From contig NC_083516.1 in assembly GCF_032362555.1 (NCBI RefSeq), positions 6,597,001 through 6,661,000 on the forward strand: a DNA stretch of 64,000 nucleotides, in the 5' to 3' direction. The number at the start of each line of letters is the position of its first letter. The first letter of the stretch is position 1. The position numbers were made by a program, and so were the translations under genes. The notes under the pieces are model-generated. The model was not told the DNA's origin, ran no database searches, and was given only the letters and a program-made list of their open reading frames with translations. Source of the stretch: Amyelois transitella. Its lineage: Eukaryota > Arthropoda > Insecta > Lepidoptera > Pyralidae. Below, piece after piece: positions 46,171 to 58,165 of this stretch.

Positions 46171-49100
46171 TCATTCCTGCGCTCTCCCCGCCTCTGTGAT
46201 GGACTCATACTGTTCTTTGTCTAGTTCCGTCATCGTTAATGTGCCGTCTGGTAACATGAGTACTACCCGCCTTGTACCACCTAGAAAAATGAATTTTATT
46301 AAAATGAAATCAATAAATTATTAACCTTGAAATTAAGAGTGTATCCCTGATTTGATCATTATATTCTCTTATTATTCCAAGAACATAATATTCGTATTGT
46401 CATCATCAGTTTTAATTAATTTTTAAAAAAATTATGTAGGATATGTGCATTCGCCCACGATTTAGATTTAAGAGATCTATATTTGTAAATTGATGTCTGG
46501 TGAAAATGCTGCACTTTAGTTTATATCGAATTATATTTAAGTGATGTTACGTCAATAAGTTATAACTTGTATCCAATTTTGAAAATAAATCTATTCTATT
46601 AATCGAGCGAGGTCTATATTTCTCAAGGTCAAACTTTAGGTATAATTTAAAGGTTTGTACTCTTTGTACGTACCGGGAGACGGCAGCTCGGCCTGCAGCA
46701 GTTGCGCGATCACCTGCGTGGCGTCCTCGCCGGGCTCTCCCTCCACTTGCACCGCAACTTGTTGCAGCGGCGCGCCGCCGCCGGGCATCAGGTGGGCCAA
46801 CTGTGAAGGGTCGATTGCTAGCACGTCCTGGAAATCAAAATACGAACATAGAAGTCTTTTTGCTTCTACGAATGAGTATTATGACACGAATATAGAACCG
46901 AAAGACAAGTGCGAGTTTTACTCGATCAAATAGTAAAAAAATAAAAAAGAACTTCAGCGTAGTCAAAATGTATTAAAATTTTAAATCTGGTCTTTAATCC
47001 ACCGAGCTTTAACATAAAGACTGTTATGAATGTGGCTGAAGCGAAAGAAGTAAGCAGGGAAACAAACATGTGGACAATGCCTCCGGGAAAGAGGCGCGAT
47101 TTTGTATTTATGTAAATTTGATCTGACTGACCTGTCCGTCGTCTCTCGTGACGTACATGACGCCGTCCCCGTCCGCCTCCACGCCAGCTTCCCCTTCCAC
47201 CGCTCCCTCCACGCCTTCCGCCGCCACCAATAACGTTTGGCCGGCTTCGTTCTCTCCGGCCACCTGATACAAAAATGGTAGGTTTTATAAATAACAATGT
47301 GTGCAGTCGAATGCGAAGACTTAGTACACAAGTTACAAGACCTTATGCGCGAATACTATGAAGGCAGTAAATTTTGTAAGTATCAGAATTAAACCAATCA
47401 AACAGTCCATCTGTTCGAAATGGATCATAACATATTACAATAAGACACAATATTATCAAAGAATATACCGTACCTGGTAAAGGACGCCGTCCTCGCCCCG
47501 GATCATGATGGGTGGGTGACCGGTGTGCAATAAACTGACTTCCTCGCCATCATCGCCTTCCAATAACTGTTTCACCGTCGCTCCTTCCACTTTCACTTCA
47601 GACTGATAAACAAGAAATATAAAAGCACATTAATTATCATTCTCGCTCCGGCAGCTATTTGCTGGATCTCGTGTCTTATTGTTAAACTAGTTCACTATTA
47701 AAGTTTGTTTTTTATGGATTTTCAATTATGCTTTCATCGTTATACGCCACAACTTTGACAAAAGAATTATTACCTACCCTAGTTTTATAATTTTTAAAAG
47801 AATGTGTGTTAAAAGGGTCGGGGCGTGTGCACGCTGTTATAGCGTCCACGGGCGGTGGCGTGGGTGAGTCTATCAATAAACCACCTAGCCTAGGTAAACT
47901 TGGCCCAGGCTTATTACTACCGGCTCTATTTACTACCATTAAAGAATTATGTTTGTATATACTTACACCATCTTCGTCAGTCAGGACAGGCAGAGAGGGT
48001 TGAGCTACATCACCTTGCACCAACATTCCTGTGGTGCCGCCAGGTGACATCTCCACCTGAGTGACAATATACAAGAAAATATTTAAATTGCGTCAAACTT
48101 AATACTCGATTCTTAATTTCTCTATAGATCGAGAGAAAAAAAAACAGTCTTATTTCTGATTTTCCAATTTTGTAAAGACATTATTAAAGAATAATAATAT
48201 GACTTTTGTTACATACATACATACATACATAAACTCACGCCTCTTTCCCGGAGGGGTAGGCAGAGACTACCTCTTTCCACTTGCCACGATCCCTGCATAC
48301 TTCCTTTGCTTCATCCACATTCATAACTCTCTTCATGCAAGACCTAGACGAACATATCTTGATCAAATTAAGGACGTCCTGGTGAAGGGTCAGGTCAAAA
48401 GTGCCCGAAACCGACTTTTGTTACCGTGGTATATAATATACTTTTTATATGGCCCGCTGTCTTTTTCTATCCCAATTTTTGCATGTGCTTAGTTATATCA
48501 TCCACTACTTTGTTTCAGGGCCTGGGTTCCGCTTGTTTCATTTCTACGACAATTGGCACACATGACCTTTTGCCACGTCAAGCCAGCATTCGGGTTGGCC
48601 CTCTCACTAGGCTTGCTTGCGTGAAACATGAATTGTATAATTTTATACAATATGTGTACACAAATCATACCTTCATGAGCATAGTCCCGGCTGCCGTGGA
48701 GGGCGGCGTGGCGGGCGGCGGCGGCGTGGGCGGCGGCGACGGCGTGGGCGGCGGCGTGGGCTCGCCCTCGGCGCGCGCCAGCCGCCGGCCCGTGAGCGGG
48801 CACAGCGACAGCGGCCGCTCGGGGCTCGGCGGCGGCAGCGGGCCCAGCTCCGTCGGGAACGGGTCCTCGATGCCGTCCGACGTGTCCGACGACGCGTCCG
48901 ACTGCGCTCGGGACATATAAAACTTGCTACTTAGCTTTATAGAGTACACGACAATATGAAAAATATGACTTTATCTCTTTGGGTGATGTTGAAATGCACT
49001 GCAAATTTTATGGTTTATATTCTTCATTATTTTAATGACTGTAAAATGACGATAACTATGAAGTTATCGTCATTTTACAGTCTGTAGAGACAATAATATG

Positions 49101-52100
49101 GAGTGTGATAAAGTGCCACAGCACATCATATTTCTAGTAACAAGTGGTTCTGATAAATAAATTATTGCATTCTAACTTCAAGAGAATGTAATTTTCTGAG
49201 AATCAATAGTGATTTCTGCCGGTCAAGACACAAATTCTAATGTACAAGTTTTGAATAGATTTAGAAAAAGAAGACCATAAAACGAAAACATGCGAGACTT
49301 CATACCTGATCGAAGTCGAAGGGGACAGGCAGGGCGGGCTTCTCGCGGATGCGCACGATGTTGCCGGCCGCCGTGGACACGGACGTGAAGCCGCGCCCGC
49401 GCCCGCGCCCGCCCGCGCCGCCGCGCCGCAGCAGGCTGTCACCCTGCTTTCGAACGAGGAGAGGTTTACTTTATAATGTTTGGTTCCATTTTGATGACGT
49501 TTGAATCATGTTTAGTATGTTTGCGCTACAAGAAAGTGCAAAAAAGTTGCGGTTGTTGTGAAGGAATATGTTCTTATAATCTTAAACTACACTCCATAAT
49601 ATATAGATTAATTTCTACGATGACAGGATGGTATTATTTTATTTTTGTTGACTAGTACTTTTATTTCGTTTTAAAGTTTGTTATTAATTAGTTAGTAACA
49701 CAGTTCATGTTATAATAAATATTATTAAGATACTCAGATCTCAATTAATATGTGATTACTGATAATGTTATTAACCTTTAACTATTCTAGTGTTATTTGT
49801 AAGCCTGTTGTCAAATTCAAAGTTATTTTTTAATTTTAATAGAATATTTTGGTTTTTACTTCAGTGTTTCTCTTTAAATTAAACTCTATATAAGAAAACG
49901 GCTATTAAAAAATGATTATTATAACGTATTTTGAATTTTATATGAATATTAATTTAAAAACAGTTGAATATTCAAATACCAAAAAAATTTTAATATTTGC
50001 AAGCCCTAATCACAGAGATCAAGCTATATTTAACAGAATTTAATTCCCTCTGAAATTACCTGTTGCATTCCAGGTCGTGACAGCTGTTAAGAAATAATTA
50101 GCTTTTTAATAATAATCTCTTAACAAAACAAATACTTTGTCTATAGTGGTGTGGGTTCCATTCAATATATTATACCTATTATTTTTTAATACGGTTATTA
50201 ATAAAATTATTAAATATGGTTTAGCATTGGCCAAACACATTGTAAAAGTCAACCAAGAGAAAGTTCAATAAACTTGGTATTCTTCTTTTAGTGGATAAGG
50301 TAACAACCTGTCGCTATTGGAATCTCAATTCCATCATTAACCCATACAGCTGCATGCCCTTTCAATCTTTTCAAGACTACTCGCTCTCTCTATCTCATAA
50401 GGGATAAAGAGGTGATTATATGTTTTGATACTTTTATTATAAATCAATACCTGTGCTAGCTTCTTGTTGAGTATGGTGACGGGCGAGCGGTCGGCGGACA
50501 CTCCGCTAGGCCGCTGTATGGTCCGCTGGATGATCTTCTGTCCGCTGGGCGTGGTTATTGTCCGCTCAGTCACTTGTTGACCGCCGGAACCGAACGTCTT
50601 CTTCACCTGAAAATTATCGAGAAGTTTATATTAATCTGCTTTATGTTATAAAGCAGAAATATAGCAGGCTAGAGCGCTAGTTCTACGATTTATATAGCAA
50701 CTCCAAATAGTTCACAAACTATTGTCATAGTTGTAAAAAAAAATTATGGCACAACATAATGCTCTTTGGTTAATTACTATATAATTTTGTTTTTCTTTAT
50801 TTAAACTAATTAAAAATAAATAAATGCATAAATTCAACTACCTCATATATTCATTCATACTTGCCTGTGTGACCGGAGTGCGTAAAGGCGATGACTTTTT
50901 CTGTTCTTCAACTGTCTTTTTCTGTAAAAGGAGATGATATAAGTGTATGAATACAAAGAATCACAATAAAACTTAGAAACTTAATAAGTTACTTATTAGT
51001 CTAGATAAGTCACTTACCTGTTTTGCAGCCAATATCTGTTTCCGGATGACGTCTTGGTCTATGTTTAGCCCTGGACCTAGTTTACCGGGAGAGTCGATCT
51101 TCATGATACCAGAGCTTTTAGACATTATGTACACACCTGTAACAAACAAGAATCACTCTCATATACAGTGAAAAAAATGCACACTGAAAAACCATTTCAA
51201 TAAATAAACACAAATAATAAAAACATTTAAAGAAAAATTGTGCAGAATAAGATGCAGGGAAATATTTTTTTTTAAATCAAAACTACTGACATTTATGGCT
51301 TATCTACACATGCCGCCGGGTATGCTGCCGGTAAGACTGCCTTAAAAAGATGTCAGGGAATAGATGCACGTGCCAGCGGCCTGCCCGTCGGGCATGTTTG
51401 GATGCGCCATAACAATCTATGGGCTGGCATTAATTTGCCTTCTACCATATACACAACTAACAAATATATACCCAACTCCCCAAAGCAATGTTTGTATACA
51501 TTTACACGATCTACGAAGAACGGTAGAAGGAATGCTGTTATCCAAGACAAAAATATGAATTATGGTGCTAATATTTACTATGAAGCAACCATAAAAAAAT
51601 GCTTAACTATAAACATTTAACGATCATTACCAGTTGAGAGGTTGGGCATATGTTTGGGGTCCACCTTGATGACTCCCTTGATGTTAGGCATGCCTTTACC
51701 GCCCAAACCTAGTGATTTCACTAGCTCGGGATCGATGTTGGCCTTTGGTGAAGATTGCCCGTTTAGAACCTTCTTCTCTATTGCTGCAACAAATATTAAT
51801 AACTAAGTGTAGTGAAAGGTAAATGTTGCATCTTACATGGGCAATCACAAGATAGCAAATAATATAGTTTCCCCGTTAAATAATTGTATTGGTTGTAGTT
51901 CTTTTCCGAGTTATGTACATTAGTTTGAGTGCTAACCGATGCTTTTGCGGGGAGGGAAAAAATCTTAAGGAAACCTGCCATTCAGGCAACTAAATGTGTA
52001 ACCATGAAACAAATAAAAAATTGTTAGATTGCCCTGCAAAGAACGCCCCTATCCAGGACCCGTGGTCAAGGGCGCGAAGCTTGGGTTCCTCTCCAGTGGC

Positions 52101-55100
52101 GAGGATGTAACCGGGATTAACGACAGGAGAATTATTCCTTTTTCCTCTGAATACTACTTCCAAAAGCTTGTAAATTAAAGCATACTTTTGATGGTATCGC
52201 CGTCTGAGTAGTCCTCGTCTTCGCTGGAAGCCTCCTTCTTGATCTTCTTGGCGGCCGGCTCGTCCTCGGCGCCGCACCACGCCTTCACTTGATCCAGTGC
52301 TCGCACTTTGCTAGTTCTTTGCAGACGCCTGTCAAAGATTTTCATATATTGAACTGCAGGTCACTACTCTTTGACACGAATTACTGAAGACTACTGGCTA
52401 TTGTGGTAGACAGTGTCTACTACAATTTGCTGGATAATTTCAGTCTTGCATCCACTAGATGTGACCTAACCAAGACTCTATGTCTTTTTAGAGCATTGTT
52501 AAAAAATATATTTTATAATAAAACAGTGCAGTGTATATAATAAATATTTTCTTGGTACATAGACATTAAAACAAATAACAAAGATTTATATGTATGTATG
52601 TCAATATGCTTATTGCTCAAACCAGATAAGCCCAGGGGACTGCAGAAAAGACATGACAGGGGAAACGCCACAAGGGTTGTAGATGTGATTGTATTGAATA
52701 ACTCATGGTGCAGTGAGATACTTCGGCCACCTCGCATTGGGTGGTGCATGGGAGTAGTCCCAGATGCTACTCCCAGACTACGTACTACGTACTGTACGTA
52801 AGAAAATGTTTGTTTATTGACAAGATGATATTTACTTACCCTGAAGGCGTGAGCGCCGGGCTCTCGGGTTTCTTCATCACCGATTTGACAACCTGGGGCA
52901 AAGGTACGTTGATTTGTTTCACCTGTTGTACAACATCTCTAGTCACCATATGTTTAATAAAATTATATAAAAAGATTACACTACTTTGCACATAGATTAT
53001 CAGATTTCAATTCTTGCTGACAGATTCTAGTAGATAGATATTTCTATAAATACGGACCCATCAGGGATTTTTAAAGTAAAGAACCTTTCAAATCTCAGAT
53101 TTGGAACTGTTTTTTTACCCGAATGCGTCATTAAACATCAAACAAAACAAGTTTTCTGATAATATCCCTCATCCTAAGAAGCGTTAACCCAACTTATTCT
53201 AGACTAATTGATTGGTTGCGCGTGTAACGTACACGCTGAGTCGGTATTTGCCTGACCTACATGAATGTTTAAATGTGCGATTGTTCATACAATAAACTCT
53301 CTCTAACAGTTTAGTAGCATATAGGTGATGTGACTTACCTGTACAGGATGTTGTTTCTGTTGCTGCTGTTGTTGCCGCTGAGCCTTGATCTCTTTCTGCC
53401 TTGCGAGCTGCTTCTCAAACGCCTCCAACAAATCCTTGCATGTCTCCAAGTACTCTACCGGCTCCCATGTGTTTTGGTCACTGTATTATAAATAAAATAG
53501 TTGTTATCCGTACTAGAATTATAAAGAGAAAATATTTGTATTTTTATTTGTAATAAATAAATTCAAGTACACAGACCTTCATTAGACCTGCTAGTTTAGC
53601 CTTACATTTGGGTAAAAAGACCGAATTGTTGATGCTTGACTTGCTCGATGGAATAACTTAGGGGACACGTCTGGCAACCCTAGTCACGAGAATGATGATG
53701 GGCAATAACTGATTTTAAACTTTCGTTTTGCATTATACCTATTACCTATTTATAGGACTTTTTGAATAATGTTACAATCGGTTGTCACCTAACATCCGAG
53801 ATGAAATAAAGGTACCTACGTTACGTGCGCGTGTAATACCTGTATTGTTTAAACTTACTGCGGATACCCCTCCCACTTGAGCAGGTACTCGTACTGCTTG
53901 CGGCGCGGGTTGAACCTCTTGGCGAGGATGCGGTCCACCACGAACTCGCCCGCCTCCGCGGGGTCGGCGCCCTCGCGCTCCGTGCGCCGCGCGATGCGGT
54001 TCTCGGGCGGAACGCGCTCCTGCGCGCTGCGGACCGACTCTCTGTCGTCTTTGTACTCGTGCTGCTAAACATTCACATTTAAATCAATATTATTTTTTAT
54101 GTTAAGAAGGCCTAGACTCAAGACGAACGTATCTTGATCAAATTAAGGACGTCCTGGCAAAGGGTCAGGTCAAGAGTACCCAAAACCGCCGAGCTTGTAT
54201 GAAGAGAGTAATAAATGTGGATAAAGCGAAGGAAGTATGCAGAGATTGTGGCAAGTGGAAAGATGTAGTCTCTGCCTACCCCTCCGGGGAAAAAGGCGTG
54301 CTTTTATGTAAGTATGTATATTGCTGGCACCCTGTCACTATTAGAATCTCAATTCCATCATTAAGCCATACAGCTGAACATTGCCGTTTAGTCTTACTGA
54401 GACAGTTGCTCTGTCTACCGCACAAAAGTTGTGCATATTCATCGTTCATGCATGCATTTAATTCACTGTACTAAATATAATGTCCCATGTGTGATAAATA
54501 AAATATTTTAAGAAAAGTTTTAGTAGAATATGATTTGCATGCAAAGGTAAAATAGTTGAGTTTAAACAAGCGAGAAACATTAGAATGTCAAAAAAAACCA
54601 ACCTTATTCTTAGAGACATTATGTGAAATGGACGTCTTGTTAGTAAACACCTTCTTCCTATTAGCAACAATGCCATCACTCTCTTCACCTGAGGGCTGAG
54701 TCTCTGAATCTTCCTAGGGGACAAATGGGACATATACCGTACTTTAATCATGGTATTGATAAATTAAATAGTGACATTTTGATATTCCAATGCATCAACA
54801 TCTGGGCCAGGAATTTTGCTTAAATTATAACCAAATTTGGTTTTATTGTTTAGATGAAAATTTCAACCCATAAATAGGAAGTTAACAAAATGAATACACA
54901 CACCCTTGGTTATTACATGAAAATTCCAATTTTTATAGCAGAAGATATGAATGTTCCTTGCTAAAATATTTTACAAATCATGCATTTACAATCATTATGC
55001 TATGCTGTAAAAGCCATTCAACTATTTTCATTTTGTACTATTTCTACATCCATTTATCATACTCACAATTATCTTTGAAATAAATAGGAAGCTAGTAAAT

Positions 55101-56351
55101 TCAAGCAATATGAATCAGGCATACCATTTTTACTGTTTTCTTGGGTCGTCCACGTTTCTTAGTTTCATGACTTGGAGTTTGCACTGGTACAAGTTGATCA
55201 TCAGTCTTAACTTCCATCTGGTTAAAAAGCATGAAATATGATTTCAATGATTGCAAAATTAACATGAAATTTATGCAGTATGAGCAAAAAGGGAAACTCA
55301 AGTCACTTGAGACATCATTACCCGATAATTATCTGTCGACCCTTAAATTTCTAAATTCATAATGAAAACTGTTTAAAGCTATGGAAGATGATTATAAAAT
55401 AATTGTTATACTTACAACTTTAGCATGAGCAAACTTGGACAATGCTTGAACATCTGCTCCTGCAGTAATCCAGGCAGTGCGCTGGGCCTCAGGCATACGA
55501 CACCATTGTTGGTATAGCTTCCAACTGTTGTCCGTATTCCCCACCGAACCATCTCGAGATGAAGAACATTTCCACAAAAGAAAAGCCCATACTTGAGCTT
55601 TGCTCTCATTCTGAAAATATCAAATTAAATTAATAAAGTCTCCAACAGGCTTCAGATTTATATCTATCTATCCTGAATTTCAAACTAATGGAAATTCTAG
55701 TTTTACTAAAGTAGACCCCCATAGAAAAATATTAAATTGTCTACTTACACTGTCTCTCACAGGAGATTTTCCAGTACAGTTTTCACCACTCTTGTGTTCT
55801 TTAAATTCCTCAATTAAGTGAAATGCTGAATGGCACTGTCCACAGACTAGGACATCTAGTGTTGCCATTTGCTCATGGGCCTCTGAAAATTAAAATAAAA
55901 TATACCAATGAAATTCATCTCAAATCAAAATTGAATTCACAGTTTCACCTATTCAATACAAACATGCATAAAGTTCCTGTTGATTATGCACATCATATTT
56001 TCCAATGATATCTTTTGTAATTAGTTAAGTCTGAAAGCAACCAACTCAAAAACTATTGAAAGAATTTTCACCAACACACACAAATAAAGAATTAAGGTAG
56101 ATTTATCCAGTACATGTACATGTGTATCCAAAAATTCTGTATGGAATAATAATACAACACAGAAATGTGTTAATGACTGACCAAAAAGGTTGAAAGGTAT
56201 AAATGGAAAACCAGGTAAACAACTATACATATTGATAATTTGTATGCTCACCTTTCAATGCGACTGGATTTTTGGTAAGTTCATCGGGATTACCTATTGG
56301 TACCTCTTCCGTCGTTGACGTTCCATCTTCCTCCAAAGAAGTCATCGTCAT
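46171..56351 (-). CDS. Chro: Chromodomain protein, probable Chromator (21 coding exons, complete)
   Basis: Chromator is a nuclear chromodomain protein that in flies marks interbands of polytene chromosomes and joins the spindle matrix. Exons in order: 56351-56252, 55882-55749, 55610-55416, 55217-55125, 54713-54603, 54064-53859, 53480-53339, 52922-52840, 52328-52186, 51783-51631, 51136-51018, 50921-50865, 50606-50451, 50083-50060, 49443-49306, 48901-48671, 48056-47967, 47602-47474, 47263-47132, 46827-46674, 46280-46171. Phases close to 899 aa (fly Chromator is about 926). A C-x2-C..H..C finger lies at 47-69, an AT-hook KRGRPKK at 164-170, the chromodomain at about 250-303 with cage residues W275 and Y278 (LLKWEGYP, NTWEPVEYL), polyglutamine near 317, an RGRGRGRG stretch in exon 15 and Pro-rich exon 16. 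The ATG follows an acceptor directly, so a 5' untranslated exon exists upstream. The name rests on domain order and length; another chromodomain protein is possible. Confidence 0.8.
47025..47115 (+). repeat. RTE-like LINE 3' scrap in Chromator intron 19
   Basis: 'gtggctgaagcgaaagaagt' and 'cctccgggaaagaggcgcga' followed by 'tttatgta' match the end of the LINE with its middle reshaped. It stops about 16 nt before the exon 19 donor. Confidence 0.6.
48213..48412. mobile_element. Twin-primed (5'-inverted) RTE-like LINE fragment
   Basis: In Chromator intron 16. The left part (48213 to about 48340) is the LINE 3' end on the minus strand with an 'acatacatacatacat' tail. The right part (about 48341-48412) is the directly adjoining upstream piece of the same LINE but on the plus strand ('aaattaaggacgtcctggtg'). 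Perfect 12-bp direct repeats GACTTTTGTTAC flank the whole (48201-48212, 48413-48424), so both parts came in one insertion. Confidence 0.88.
49037..49082. repeat. Perfect hairpin in Chromator intron 15
   Basis: 'gactgtaaaatgacgataac' plus 't' (49037-49057), a 4-nt loop, and the exact reverse complement (49062-49082). Confidence 0.92.
49444..50059. other. Chromator intron 14, AT-rich
   Basis: Intron between the 24-nt microexon 14 and exon 15. AT-rich with no repeat or reading frame that I can support. Confidence 0.5.
50310..50425 (-). repeat. SINE-like fragment in Chromator intron 13
   Basis: Read on the minus strand: 'ataatcacctctttatccct', 'gaaaagattgaaagggcatg' and 'ttaatgatggaattgagatt', matching the first half of the common family. 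Confidence 0.6.
54111..54321 (+). mobile_element. RTE-like LINE 3' end in Chromator intron 5
   Basis: 'cgaacgtatcttgatcaaat' through 'gcgaaggaagtatgcagaga' to 'cctacccctccggggaaaaa' is the LINE 3' end in plus orientation, with a 'gtaagtatgtatat' tail. No clean target duplication was found. A SINE-like fragment in minus orientation (54335-54425) follows directly. Confidence 0.7.
54335..54425 (-). repeat. SINE-like fragment
   Basis: Minus-strand 'cagacaactgtctcagtaag'-like start and 'ggcttaatgatggaattgag' block match the middle of the common family. It abuts the LINE tail at 54321. Confidence 0.55.
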
Positions 56352-57639
56352 CTGGCAAACATAAATAAAATACTAACCACCAATTGTATACTATAAAATC
56401 AGAAAATTGTGAATCAATTTGAAAAGTTAGAAAGAGGTATATCTGAGGAAAAAAATCTTAAAATATATATCAACGGATACATAAAAATATATATATAGTG
56501 CGAAGCCCGAGCGGGTCGCTGGGTAAAATATAACCTATAGTGGCCGGCATCTTCCCGCCAACTCATACTCTTTTCCTTAAAAAGAACTATAATACATAAC
56601 ATAACAAATCATTTATTCATATATAACATAATTCACTTTATAACAGAAAAGATTAATTATAAAACGCATATAACATGACTATATCGAAATACCTATTGTT
56701 CGCACTAAACATTTACGGTCTGGTCTGTCACAATTTTAATTTCAGCCCATCCAGTTTCAACCTACATAAAGCAACGAATACCGTACACTGTGCATGTTAA
56801 TTTTAGATAACCATTTATTGATATACACTTCACCATTTCATTATATTTGGTGGCACATTTGGAATTGATAGATTTAGGATAAAATAAGTATGATGGTGAC
56901 ACTTACAAAACAATATGTTTTCTAAAATTGATGAAACTTCTTCCGAACGCAACTCAAAACGAGACGTATCTCTTCAAGAATGGGATTTCAATGACAAAAA
57001 AAACAGCGTCACCGACATTTGCATGCTGCCCCCTAGCGTACAACGACAAAAACTGTTTTCATCGACAATTTTAGATAGAAAGTAACCAATAGTGACACAG
57101 AGATTCTGAAATTCAACCAATAACCATTTATTTTAATAATTGACTTAGCGTAACAAACTTGTTGTTTTGACAATACCGATGACATATGCCGACATTAAAT
57201 TTAGACCGTCAACTTACATCGACATTTTAATAAATATCCAAAAATTAGTAAATTGGTCGGTGTTTTATTACAGAATTTATAGGAAAGTGGATGGAAACAT
57301 TCGTCACAGACACAGAACACAACAGGAGTAATCTGTGCTCATTGTTTCACCACGTCATCAGCTTCTTTTACCTCATGGGCGTTAATCCCTTATCTTAAAT
57401 CATAAAGTAAACTTTCTGGAGGAAAAGAAACCCGAGGTTCGCCCTTTGACCTTGATCCTATATTAGGTCTAGTCAAGGAACTAAGTCAGTTTTTTTTTCA
57501 GGGGAACCTGTAGAGTATGTGCATATGTATAAGAACACTCTTATAGAGTAAGTAGTAGGTATTAGGTCATCTCTAGCACAAATGCCACCAGGATAGAATT
57601 TGGACAGCAGTTCATGATGGAAAGTACAGTGAGTGCCGT

Positions 57640-57840
57640 GTGGTTCCCGGCACCAATATAAAAAAGAATAGGGCCACTCCATCTCGTTTCCCGTGTTTAG
57701 GCGATGGGCTTGCAACCTGTTACTATTTTGAATCTCAATTCTATCAAAAGCCAACAGCTGAGCGTGGCCTCTCAGTCTCTTTAGGACTGTTGGCTCTGTC
57801 TACCCTGCCAGGGATCCAGACGTGACTGTATGTAGGTATG
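57640..57840 (-). repeat. SINE-like dispersed repeat, nearly full length
   Basis: On the minus strand the order is a 'tacatacctacatacagtca'-type start, 'cctggcagggtagacagagc', 'aacctgtcac'-type core, 'cgcctaaacacgggaaacga' and 'gggccactcc..ggtgccggg'. It shows the outer end of the family (interrupted 'gtgccgggaaccacacggca') well. Confidence 0.7.
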
Positions 57841-57984
57841 TATGTAAAGTGAGCATGTGTGTCTAATAGCCGATTAGCCGGGTAAGCGAATCACTACAGA
57901 ACATTTGGCACTAAATTAATGAAAGTGTGATGGGAGTGGTTCTAATATACCTATTAAAGTGTAAAGTTTACATGTATGCATTTG

Positions 57985-58165
57985 GTAGGTAACTGTTGCC
58001 CGCAACTTCGTTTGCGTGTTATTGGAAATAGGAAAGTTAAGGTTATTAAATTTACTAAAATTGAGCATAATAAATTTCAACGGAATTTGGCATTACATAG
58101 ATAGAATATACCTATGTAATTTGGATAAACGAAAAATGATTTATAACCCTAAACTCTCACTGCAG
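57985..58165 (+). repeat. Dispersed repeat, copy 2 (see 6829-7035)
   Basis: 'aactgttgcccgcaacttcg' then 'gttattggaaataggaaagt' and 'aaccctaaactctcactgca' parallel the copy at 6829-7035. Confidence 0.55.

Noticed and set aside
48498-48920. Plus-strand Gly/Val-rich frame of 164 codons
   Set aside because: Antisense to the Pro-rich exon 16 of Chromator, which closes phase with both neighbours.
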